Source of the DNA: Paraphysomonas bandaiensis
Lineage: Eukaryota > Chrysophyceae
Length of the DNA: 64,000 nt
Reading direction: 5' to 3'
Assembly: GCA_965644295.1 (NCBI GenBank)
Contig: CBFFRP010000267.1
Coordinates: forward strand, 16,338 to 80,337
Shown: positions 35,477 to 44,745 of the stretch, piece by piece
Numbering within the stretch: the first letter of the stretch is position 1
How the letters are laid out: each line of letters starts with the position of its first letter
Translations under genes and position numbers: made by a program
Notes under the pieces: generated by a model
The model's input: the letters and a program-made list of their open reading frames with translations, nothing else
What the model was told of the DNA's origin: nothing
The model's database searches: none

Positions 35477-36998
35477 TTATTTCGCAGGGCTCTTCAACGC
35501 CCTAAGCTGCTCGCCTTTTTTGTGCAGTCGTTGAATGACAGACACCAGCTCACGAGACCTCTCCTCAGTGTTACCAGTAGGTGAAGAAGACAGTATTTGC
35601 TGGTATTGCGCATTCAGGGCCTGGAACTCTTCCTCCAAGGCATCGATAACGGACTGGAGTTCGTTAGCTCCCTTTCCATGGCTATCAGTGGGAGAGGGAG
35701 TGACGTCTGATTGAGTCTGCTGCATATCTGCTGACGACAAGTTATACTTCTTTTCAAAGAGATCCAAGTCAAGAGAACTCGGATGCTCAACATCACCACC
35801 CAGACTGCTCACAGAACGCCCCTCTAGCTTTCTCCCCTTGATACGTGTGGTTTTCTTTCCAGCAGACGATGGGCGGGAGGCGTTCTTGACCTTACCCATG
35901 TTTTTACCAGTAATACTACTTGCAATCGACACATACATATCATGCATACTTTGAAGCCTTTCGGCAGTCTGCGCATTTTCCGAGGCCACGGAGGCATTAC
36001 GTCGTAGCTCTATGGACCGGGATCGCCGTAACTCCTCAGCAGCAGCAGCTTTCGCATCTGTTGATGCTGTACCTAGAGTGGCAGCACGAGGAACAACATT
36101 CCGAGTTCGAGATGTTGTTTTTTTCTTCTTTTTGGTGGCTGTGGTAGTGGATGCTGATGCTGATTTCGTTGTCTTTTTCCCTCTGGTAGTCATCTGATTA
36201 GATAGTTGAGACACCAAAGATTCGTTGACGGAAAGAAGCTGGCCAACCAAGTGGTCGAGTTCAACAAGCTTGGCCTCCTTTTCCACTCTCAATATAGATG
36301 AATCTGACATCTCATGGCTCAAAGAGTCCATTTTAACTTTCAACTTGTGCATTTCTTCCTCGTGTCTTTTGCTTTCCCACAACATTGCAGTAGATAGGTC
36401 TGTGACGTAATTTGCAGTGAGCACTAACAATTCGATAACTAACTATATCATTACCTTTTTCTTTTTGGTGAGCTTGCTGCAGTTTAACTTCCAGCTGAGA
36501 TATTTGATCCTCTAACTCAGATAATTTATCATCATTTCCCTTCTTAGAGGATTCTAATTGACTTATTTCTGCTGACAACTCATGAACCTCGTCTTGAAGG
36601 TGTTCATTCTTTCTCTCAAGTTGCTGAATCTTTGTCTCCATTTCAGTTTTTTCTCCAAGAACTTTTTCATATTGGAGTCGAGCTTCTTGAAGATTCTTCT
36701 GACTATGAAGTGCATCTCTCTCTTTAGCATGACCAGCTTCAATCTCTTGTGCTTTTAACTGACTCCTTAAATGAGCCGCGTCATCAAGTGCTTGTGTTTT
36801 TTCAATTTCAAGTCGTCTGATTTTATCTTGAAGGGCTCGAAGTGCTGCAAGAACAGATTTTGAACTAGATGCAGTTGTATGAATAGAAGATGCTCCGGAT
36901 ACAGCACTATTAAATGATTTATTAAGTGGACTGCCTGGATGCCCTTTATCTCCTCCATCAAACTCAATTGAATGCCCAGACTCATCGTATCGGAGCAT
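35477..36998 (-). CDS. CEP57-like centrosomal coiled-coil protein
   Basis: Two exons, 36455-36998 and 35477-36399 (intron 55 nt, phase 1), 488 residues; start is the ATG at 36998. After a Ser-rich leader (SFNSAVSGASSIHTTASSS) comes SVLAALRALQDKIRRLEIEK. This closely matches the opening of the CEP57/translokin centrosome-localisation coiled coil (human form SALKDLQEKIRQLELER). A long coiled coil runs to ~260, followed by a very basic Lys/Ser/Thr-rich stretch (KKTTKSASAS, KKKKKTTSRT). The C-terminal segment LQSVIDALEEEFQALNAQYQ, then ELVSVIQRLHKKGEQLRAL, matches in layout the CEP57 microtubule-binding domain (LSEVLQTLQDEFGQM). CEP57 holds pericentriolar material around centrioles and binds microtubules. 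Both ends match, so the call is fairly firm, and it implies centrioles or basal bodies in this organism. Confidence 0.72.
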
Positions 36999-37925
36999 TG
37001 ATAAGATCAAGTATGAATGTTATCAATGAAGAGTAATATGTATGTCTTGGTGTTATATCTAGATGAGTGATTGAGATGGTAGTCAAGTTACAAGCAAGTG
37101 TTTCTGTTAGCTTAATAATCCATCAATCTAACTGTATATAACTCTGGATGTATGTGTATGTATAGATGTATGGATTGTATCTACAGTAGTATGTATGTAT
37201 GTGTATATGTATGGAAGGAAATGTTAACGATTCGATTTTTTTTAATTGAAATTAACGGTTTTTTTGATATACCTACACAGCAACCATTTGACGATAGAAA
37301 AAAAAGCAACTCAATTCAGCGAATCAATATCTGCTGCTGATGAGTATAATATATGAGCTGTGATAACCTCGGTGTGTGTGAGAAGTTAAGGATGTCTGCA
37401 TGCTATAGAAAATGATATAGTTCAAGGAAATTCCTAGTGGACTCTTACTTGATCACAAGTAAAATAGGAGAGTGGACAATATATTACAGTGAACATAGTA
37501 TACTTATCCTTGAGCTACGACGAAACAAGTGAAAAACCACACTACAAGATCCCATTCCATTGTTTTTTCCCCAATATTTCGTAAAAAAATCAATTAATTT
37601 TTTAATCTAATATCTAAAAAAACACCAAAAATCTATACACTACTTTGGACATACTACATGGAGGTATGGATAGATACGTATCATCCTATACTACATACGT
37701 ATTCCAGGTAGTATCCACTAGTCCTATCGAAGTCGTATAGAAAGTGTAGGAACCGAATCTTGTGCTTTTTTTTTTATTGCATAAATATACGTATCGTTCG
37801 ATACATACGACCTCTCTCAGTATATATATGCATCTCTCTGTATATATGCATATATGTGTTCTCTTATTAAGGAATAAGCTGCATATAGCTGCTATTACTA
37901 TTTAATAAACAATATTGATATACCA
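36999..37925. promoter_or_regulatory. Divergent promoter region, CEP57-like and VHS-GAT genes
   Basis: A 927-bp region between divergent starts. GTATGTGTATGTATAG at 37149-37164 and GTATGTATGTGTATATGTATGG at 37192-37214 lie about 160-220 bp upstream of the CEP57 start. TATATATATGCATCTC and TATATATGCATATATG at 37822-37855 lie ~80 bp upstream of the VHS gene. No ORF is credible. Confidence 0.4.
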
Positions 37926-38029
37926 ATGGAATTTTTTGGACTTACTGGAGCAGCTGAATTGAATACACCAGCCGGCCAGATTGTTAAATCTGGAACAGAT
38001 GCTCTCCTATTGGTTAGTTAGACACACAC

Positions 38030-38064
<35 letters not shown>

Positions 38065-39473
38065 ATTATATTGTTATTCAGGGACCTGATTGGTCAAAGA
38101 ATATGGAGTTATGTGATCATATTAATTCCCGTAATGATGGGTAAGATGATGGGAGTATTGGTTGTTGTGTTGATATATATATGTATAGCGCGGATGCTGT
38201 GAAGGCAATACAATATCAATTAAGAAACTCAGATCCTAAAGTTGTAGGATTAGCGTTAACAATGATAGAGACTTGTGTGAAGAATTGTGTTGCGGTTCCG
38301 CAATTAATCAACAGAAGTTTTATGGAAGAAATGTATAATATCGCCAATGGACGGAAGGGATTTCACAACCAGGAGGAGGCTCTGCGTTTAATTCAGTTGT
38401 GGGGAAGAACATACGAACGAAAGCGGAATGAGCTACCGATCTTCTTTGATACATACATGGCAATGAAGACAAGAGGGGTGCGGTTTCCTGAGGAGCATGA
38501 TATCGATCCTTCTCAGTTAGAGGCTCGCCCAGCGTGAGTATGGATACCGCTATTATATCAATATACTAAACACGAATCATGTTATAGTCGTGGAGCCGAC
38601 AGCGGAATGTCTAGCTCTGTTACACAGGCTGTTTCCGCTCAGGAAAATCAGTCGAACAAACTTCGTAGTGACCTTAGCGTTGTTTTGGAGAAGGTGCGAC
38701 TCTGCCGTGAGATGCTCCCTGAGAGCCCTGGCATCCACCAGGATGAAACTCTTGCTGAGGTGGTGGGCTTTCTGGAGGCATGTCAGGAGAGAATGATTGA
38801 CCTCATAGAAGCGGGTACCCAGGGTCTACTATCAGAGGACATGTTCGAGCTCACGCTGCGAGTGAACGATGCTGTCCTACGTACCTTGGAGGCTGAGAAA
38901 ACCGGCACATCTATACCTGTAGAAGATGAGACCACTGCGCCAGTGAGTGCTAAAGGAAGCGATAATCAGCCCAAAGCGGCAGCGGTAATAGTGTGAATAC
39001 CGTTACTGATGTATATTTTTGACATGTACCGTGCATAGGTGGAAGACGAAGCCGATGAATTTGCTCAATTAACTCTTAAAACAGTTAAACCCGCATCTGC
39101 CAAAAAGGCCCCTGTGGCCCTAAAGGCACCTACCTCTCAGAAAAAATCGACATCTACAACTGGAGGTAAACTACCACCTCCTCCTCGAGCATCAGGCGGA
39201 CTACAAGTTCCATCTGCCCCTGCGGCCAAGCCGGTCGAAGAGGATGATTTACTGAGCATGAGTATGACACCATCGGCTGCACCCTCGCAGACACAACAGG
39301 CACCCCCTCCTCCTAAGCCGTCATCTGCAGACGACGATTTTGCTACACTTTTTGGGTCTAGTTCTTCCAGTCGCCCTGCTGATTCGGAACAGAATCAATC
39401 TGCCCAATCCGCTGCTGAGATGACAGATGACGAGTTTGAGAAGTTTCTAAACAGCGTTGGCACATCTAAATAA
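37926..39473 (+). CDS. VHS-GAT domain ubiquitin/cargo adaptor (TOM1-like)
   Basis: Five exons: 37926-38012, 38082-38140, 38189-38533, 38588-38984, 39039-39473 (introns 48-69 nt), 440 residues. Residues ~1-150 form a VHS domain: DWSKNMELCDHINSRNDGAD, then KAIQYQLRNSDPKVVGLALT, ETCVKNC and RLIQLWGRTYER. A GAT domain follows at ~175-280 (a three-helix set starting NKLRSDLSVVLEKVRLCREM). The tail is Ala/Pro/Lys-rich and ends in acidic clusters (DDDFATLFGSSSS, DDEFEKFLNSVG). There is no SH3, FYVE or GAE domain. That fits TOM1/TOL-type adaptors, which bind ubiquitinated cargo and phosphoinositides before ESCRT, rather than GGA or STAM. The tail's DDDF...F and DLLSMSM motifs could bind clathrin or adaptor ears. 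The first intron contains CATA/TA microsatellite sequence. Confidence 0.88.
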
Positions 39474-39695
39474 TTCAAGACGTTTGAGAGAGGAAGGGTC
39501 CAATGCACTTAGCCTAATGTTTTCGACAGTTAATTTATCGTAATGTTGTACTTAGCGTAGTAGAATATAGCTATTTAATGGCGTATAGCAATAAGAGTGA
39601 AGTTATCGCATCGGTGTTGCTGATAATTAAATTTTCACCACATTTGTTTACACTTTTTGGAATCTGACAGTGTATTTTTGCAATGAATAAATTAC

Positions 39696-40288
39696 AGGGC
39701 CGTGTAAAAATTAATTGCATGTACGTAATAATTGCAATATAATCGCTCGCTAGAAGGTTGCAATTAAATTGCAAGTACTTGGCAAGTATTTACTATTTAG
39801 AATTAGAGCTCTGAAAGCATTGAGGATGATGGCCGTTTATCGTCCTAAATGGCCATCACTCTTAACGGTGGGAAGGTTGGCCTCTCATTATAAATTTGTT
39901 TACATTTTGAAAGTACTGTTTCTTTGTACAGTCAATTACGTTTCTTTCCTCTTGAGAGCTCCCAGACTAAGTTCAGATCGATCCATAGCCTATACGTAAT
40001 GCTCAATACTCAATACCCTTCTAGTTTTTAGATAAATATCTATAAGTAGTATGGCAATCATATTATTGCCAACCTGAACAAGTGCATGTTTGGCGACGAA
40101 GTCAACGAATTAATTCCTAATGAAGTGACACATGCTAAATTCAAGAATTGAAAGCAGAGTCTAGAGAATTCCAAAAATTTTCTATACCATGAGGACAGAG
40201 TTATGAATCATACCTTTTCAAAAATGCTGTCGTGAAAGTCCAAAGCTGATTGGAGGACACTCTAACTGAATCTGAGAAGGCGCAGCTC
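39696..40288 (+). mobile_element. Decayed hAT transposon fragment
   Basis: It begins CAGGGCCGTGTAAAAATTAA, close to the terminus of the hAT element at 6372. Plus-strand sequence at 40088-40288 still reads as transposase-like pieces (GDEVNELIPNEVTHAKFKN, FLYHEDRVMNHTF, NAVVKVQ, ESEKAQLKLFL) but with stops and frameshifts. The opposite terminal repeat was not found. The length of the fragment is uncertain. Confidence 0.5.
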
Positions 40289-40368
40289 AAACTTTTTCTG
40301 CTGCGGTGACGCATATGAAGTTTTCGTAGCGCCAAGTAGAAGGATATCAGAGTTAAGCACTAGTTAGT
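40289..40368 (+). mobile_element. R1 dispersed repeat, copy C (short fragment)
   Basis: The block GCGGTGACGCATATGAAG, then TTTTCGTAGCG, AAGTAGAAGGATATCAGAGT and TAAGCACTAGTTAG matches the core of R1 copies B, D and E. It is short and diverged. Confidence 0.5.
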
Positions 40369-40621
40369 GGTGAAATTGTTTTATTACATTTGTTCTGATT
40401 ACTAATTTCTAATTTTAAGTAACAAAGAGCGCATAGTTGCCTCACAAACCCAATACCATATTTCAAAACTGCGCCAATGTTAATAACGCTTATAATAATA
40501 TGAATATTACTAAAGGTATCTTATACTCGATGGTGACCACCAGAGTACTTGTAACTAGTTTTCCAACGTTTTCTTTATGAAATATGACAAAATACTGGAA
40601 GTATATATTTCTCTGTAAATT

Positions 40622-41875
40622 TTAATTAGCACCACCAGCCGTTATCAGTGACGACAATAAAATTTCTTCTCCCACGGCCCCTGATTGCATCATTTTTTCC
40701 ATGTAACTAGTTCCTGACTCTAATATGTAGAGGCCCATATCAGTGGGATTAAGCATGTATATAATGCCTAGGGTGAATGGAAATTTCCCCCCTGGAACGA
40801 AGCAGGGAGAGTGCATAATGTGACGACAGGGGGAAGAAATCTCGGGATGTGAAACCTCCAGGTCAATGTGACTATAGAAGCTTGCCCAATTAGTGATCAT
40901 ACTGACCCGAGCCCTTGCTCTGGAGATGAAGCCTGGATAAAGGGCAGCCGAGGGTGTAACCGTGCGACGCAATGGAGAAGCAACAGAAGTGCGTATGAGA
41001 GAAGAAGTTGCATAATCTGGCTTATTATACCCAACAAGTCCCTGATAGTTCCCTGCGTGGCATTCACCCAAGCCTTCTACCCTGGATCTGAAATTAGCAA
41101 CCATCAGTCCAACATCAGCTCCTGTGGCTTCAAGAAAAGTACTTGTCAATACGTCGTTCGTAGATACAAACCCAGTAGATGAAGATGCAGCACATTTCTC
41201 TTTTTGGGAGTTCACCCAATTTTGTTTCACTTTTCGGTTTTTCAGGGTGCATGGTTTGCCCCACACAAACTTGCTGACAAAGTTAACCAATGTTCCCAAG
41301 GACTTCATATACCCTTCCTCATCGGCGGTCAGTTCTGCGATCCTCTCACAAGCCCACAGATTGCGTTCCACTTGTAATGCAAACGGTTTTGTGTGTGGAT
41401 TCAGCATACCGTATAGGTTATAGAAAGTATGACCGTCCCCTACAGCGTGGGAGAGTGAAAATACAATTGCGAAAGTGGACTCAGAGAGACGGACAACTGT
41501 GATTAGAACAATAGGTTCGTCTTCATTCACACACACCCGTCCTATCTTAACAGCGTACTTTCCAAGCCAACTTATATCATCTTCACATCTGTTGGAATCA
41601 TGCTCCCTGTTTTCAATCTTTAGAATGGAATCGACTTGAAAAGTTTCCATATCAGTAGAATACTTTAAACACACTTTTCCGCCCTCGTCCACAATCCTTG
41701 ACGATAACCAAGGGTTAAGTTCAACCATATTTTTGACTCTGCTGCACAAGTACTCGATGGGTGGGGTGCCCTGATAAAAGGTAACAGTTGTCTGACTGTT
41801 TAAGCCCATGAGGTCAGTGGCCTCTTTATCGCACAACTGCACGAGATTGACGCCTCTGTCGAGTTCTTTAGCCAT
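40622..41875 (-). CDS. HXXXDG acyltransferase (BAHD/condensation-like superfamily)
   Basis: A single 417-codon exon with start ATG at 41875. The key motif is SLSHAVGDGHTFYNLYGML near residue 143, matching the HXXXDG catalytic motif of CoA-dependent acyltransferases (chloramphenicol acetyltransferase, BAHD, condensation domains), in which the His is the base. Upstream, TTVTFYQGTPPIEYLCSRVK and NPWLSSRIV fit the N-terminal strand and helix that precede it in this fold. STNDVLTSTFLEATGADVGLM matches the motif starting the second half-domain (T/S-NDVL). The plant BAHD DFGWG motif is not visible, so it is not a typical BAHD. No membrane segment or carrier domain is seen. Acyl donor and acceptor are unknown. 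The gene is isolated, with a TATA/CATA-rich stretch about 290-350 bp upstream. Confidence 0.72.
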   Translation of the reverse strand: MAKELDRGVNLVQLCDKEATDLMGLNSQTTVTFYQGTPPIEYLCSRVKNMVELNPWLSSRIVDEGGKVCLKYSTDMETFQVDSILKIENREHDSNRCEDDISWLGKYAVKIGRVCVNEDEPIVLITVVRLSESTFAIVFSLSHAVGDGHTFYNLYGMLNPHTKPFALQVERNLWACERIAELTADEEGYMKSLGTLVNFVSKFVWGKPCTLKNRKVKQNWVNSQKEKCAASSSTGFVSTNDVLTSTFLEATGADVGLMVANFRSRVEGLGECHAGNYQGLVGYNKPDYATSSLIRTSVASPLRRTVTPSAALYPGFISRARARVSMITNWASFYSHIDLEVSHPEISSPCRHIMHSPCFVPGGKFPFTLGIIYMLNPTDMGLYILESGTSYMEKMMQSGAVGEEILLSSLITAGGAN

Positions 41876-42635
41876 GATGATATAAGTAACACAATAGTGA
41901 TTCCATGTGATAATTGTATCATATGAAGAGGTTTGTTAGGGGTGGATTGACGGTTGGATTTGATTATCATTCCAACGATTGGGTTGCAACTGTATTATGA
42001 TCTACAGAAGATGATGTCCTATTGTAGGAGCCCTTATGCAGCATGACGGTTACTGAAAGACAATGTCTTTTGCATGGTACGTATGGTACTGAGCTGGAAC
42101 CATATATGTTACTCCAGTGTAAGTAGAGGGAGCTACTTCCACATAGTAGAGTCGGCTGTATATATGCATATACATACACATTCATATATATATACACTAC
42201 ATACGGGCGTATATATACATACATACCTCTGTACGATACTTCTATGTATACAATACTGTATTCTATGGTATTTTGCTATCTCGTGCTCCTGCCTGGACAT
42301 GCATACTGAGGCCAGTGCCCCCCATCAGGGTCAGCCCAAGTATTGGTTGGAACGGTTAAAAGCCTAGCAATTGAATGCTTTCATATCTATATCTTGAAAT
42401 GCAATATCTGTTGCATGATCGAAGCAATCTATACATGCATAAGACACCTGACATAAGATGAAAGGCATCTATTATGTATTAGTACTGAGAGCTTTCTATT
42501 AAACACTTATACTTACGGTGATACACTTGGATTACATCATATCAGAGCATTAATCATATATATTCAGTAGAATGATAGGCGGTTCATCTGTGGAGGTTTA
42601 CAATAAGAGTAAAGGTAGAGTTTATATTCACGACC
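41876..42635. promoter_or_regulatory. Upstream region of the acyltransferase gene
   Basis: These 760 bp have no gene. At 42158-42230 there is a TATATGCATATACATACACAT and TATATACATACATACC cluster similar to tracts upstream of other genes. The rest is AT-rich and unassigned. Confidence 0.35.
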
Positions 42636-42648
42636 TACGATATTTCGA

Positions 42649-43135
42649 CCCTCAACAAAGTCGGACTCGCACCTTTTCGTGGTGTTCTGGGGGATAAGTA
42701 CCGGAGAGATTCTCTCTGGGAAACTAACGTGAGCCGAAAACATAGTCAGCAGATATTCTTCTGCCCGCTCATAGCCGAATGCTTGTGTGGTACAAGGGAC
42801 ACCAATAAGTGTCACTTGTGTAGACGTCTTTGGGCCCTGACGAATAAACAGGCATCACGGAATAGGCCCACCTCAAGGGTAACCGGGGTATTGGGCTGCC
42901 TGCTGAAGTCAAGCATCCGGGCTGTTCACCTTAAGAGCTCAGAGCGGAAGTGGTCGCACCTTGATGCTTACGGCGACGCACAAGCAGCTTCCGTAGCGTT
43001 AAATAGTAGGATAAAAAAAGTGAGTACTGATTAGTTACAGGTAGAGGTCTAACTAGTTTGTCTAGCATTCATCTAGCTACTATAAGTTGGTGCAGGTTTT
43101 TAATGCCTATTGCTAATAATAAGACTATGAATATA
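42649..43135 (+). mobile_element. R1 retroelement, copy D, with 13-bp target-site duplication
   Basis: The 487-bp element starts CTCAACAAAGTCGGACTCGC and ends AATAATAAGACTATGAATATA. It is flanked by identical 13-bp direct repeats TACGATATTTCGA at 42636-42648 and 43136-43148. It carries the 3' end of an open frame (42650-43034) followed by ~100 bp of non-coding tail. The shared 3' end with copy B, the 5' truncation of B and target duplications of unequal length (11 and 13 bp) suggest a non-LTR retroelement. Confidence 0.75.
42650..43034 (+). pseudogene. 3' end of R1 open frame, Cys-rich, unrecognised
   Basis: A continuous frame of 127 codons ends in TAG at 43032-43034. It enters at the element's 5' edge without its own clear start, so it is a truncated ORF. 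A Cys cluster (FFCPLIAECLCGTRD, then NKCHLCRRLWALTNKQ) resembles a zinc knuckle near the C-terminus, as found in several LINE ORF2 proteins. A basic stretch (VLGCLLKSSIRAVHLKSSER) follows. Copy E shows the same frame broken by indels. The family is not identified; no RT motif is within this fragment. Confidence 0.45.
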
Positions 43136-43148
43136 TACGATATTTCGA

Positions 43149-43778
43149 TATCATCTGAGCCATATACAATTGCTGAAAAAAACTGCCGTGCCAACCACCA
43201 GATGACTAGGATACTATTTTCATTATTGAAGTAAGCTACGTTTCTTATATAGAGGTGCAAAAAACAATAAAATAATATTTTGAAATGGCAGAGACGTTTC
43301 TACTTGACAATCAGTACAGCAGCTTATCGCCAAGTACACAGTATATGATATATATAGCACTGTAAATGCCGTTTAGAGTGTACTATAAATATTACACATA
43401 CTTATCTCTATCCTTTAATACTTTCACATTCCCTTGCTTTGTAAGGTTAGGTCAGCACTTGTCTATCCTTGATATTACCTCAACAAGACATTAACGTTTC
43501 GTATTAAAACAGTTTATATAATATATTGCAAGTAAAACTAAATTTTTCAATAGTTTACCAAAAGCAGAGACAGAATTAGAATTATACTTCAAAATACATA
43601 AAGAGTACTATAGAACCTATCCAAATAGAAAAGAGAAATATCAAATAAGTATGGAGATGACACACTGAAAAATCTTCAGTTTAAGACATGAATCAGTCAG
43701 AATAAGAGTTATCTACTGTTGTAGCTGTATGAAAATATACACAGCCCGCAGATATAGTAGTGTAAAAATCATGTATAC
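43149..43778. other. Gene-free spacer
   Basis: A 630-bp AT-rich stretch. I see no ORF, repeat array or RNA gene. Confidence 0.45.
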
Positions 43779-44153
43779 TCAAGCTTTTTCTTCTAGCAGC
43801 GCTGATTCGTCTATACCTGTCCAGTCATCACTGTTTATATTAATTTCTTGTAACGCGGGAAAAAAATTTCCTGTTGGTGTGTGTTGAGCGTTGTCGATAT
43901 CAGGATCATCACTGGAACTGCTACGCTGGTCATCTATGCTGCAGAACACACGATAGCACGACCTCCACGGGAGCAAAGCAAAGAAACACAATAGCAACCA
44001 TGCTATAGTTAACTCATTAGATTATGTAAAGTATCACATTAATCTTAAGTACCTATCATTACAATAACATCCGATCCCATTGCAATCCCTGATCTACATA
44101 AGCATTAAGATAACAAGAGATACACAGCCCACCAAAAGACAAAGAATTTATCC
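43779..44153 (-). CDS. Possible small secreted/membrane protein, structure uncertain
   Basis: The minus strand has a 72-codon frame (43779-43997) with a hydrophobic segment LLLCFFALLPW followed by an acidic, Ser/Asp-rich tail (SSSSDDPDIDNAQHTP...DESALLEEKA). It has no ATG of its own but lies just after a possible acceptor (gttaactatag). Upstream, an ATG at about 44153 begins MDKFFVFWWAVYLLLS, signal-peptide-like, and could be a first exon. However, no donor I tried gives a frame-consistent join. A tiny secreted or membrane-anchored protein is possible; a chance ORF is equally so. Confidence 0.2.
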
Positions 44154-44745
44154 ATATTAATAAAGGAAACCTTCTTTTCAACAGGAATATATCAGGGCTA
44201 GAAGGAGTGTAATCATATAGAACTAACTCTTCTATTATATATATATATATGTATGTGTATGATCGCTTCTATATTCTGATATGGACACACCATAACGTTG
44301 AAGTGTATACTCTACATACACTGTGTATTTTGTGTTGAAAAATCAAGGGTTTTTAATTATAGATTTCTCTAGTTTTCAATTGTCTCCTTCTTACTGCTGC
44401 TTCTTCTCCCCCCATATATACACATACTGCAGTATGTCTACAGAGATTTCCATATATATATATCATGCGGCATATTTCATACATAAGCCCCTTAGCCTAT
44501 CCCATATATATACACGCACACTGGATCATATCACTCGATCTATACACTATAGTAAACTAACATTACTGAACCTGTTCATGAAGGTCAAGAAAGGTCAGTT
44601 GAATTGCTACATGCAGTAGCAAACTATACATACAGTGATATCCAGTAACACACATACACACACATACACATACATATATACATATATATATATCAGTTAG
44701 CTGTAAGATTAACAGACAGAAGAAGTCTGATATCTCCCCACAAAC
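44154..44745. promoter_or_regulatory. Upstream region of the TBC1D23-like gene
   Basis: No gene is seen. The 120 bp before the start contain (ACACAC)ATACAC/CATATATA microsatellite sequence (44645-44695), and TATATATATATGTATGTGTATG occurs at 44238-44260. Promoter role is inferred from position. Confidence 0.35.

Larger units (their letters stand above)
39474..40621. other. Gene-free region with decayed transposon
   Basis: This 1148-bp convergent spacer is dominated by a decayed hAT element from 39696 and an R1 fragment at 40289-40368. The remainder (39474-39695 and 40369-40621) shows nothing beyond AT-rich sequence. Confidence 0.5.
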
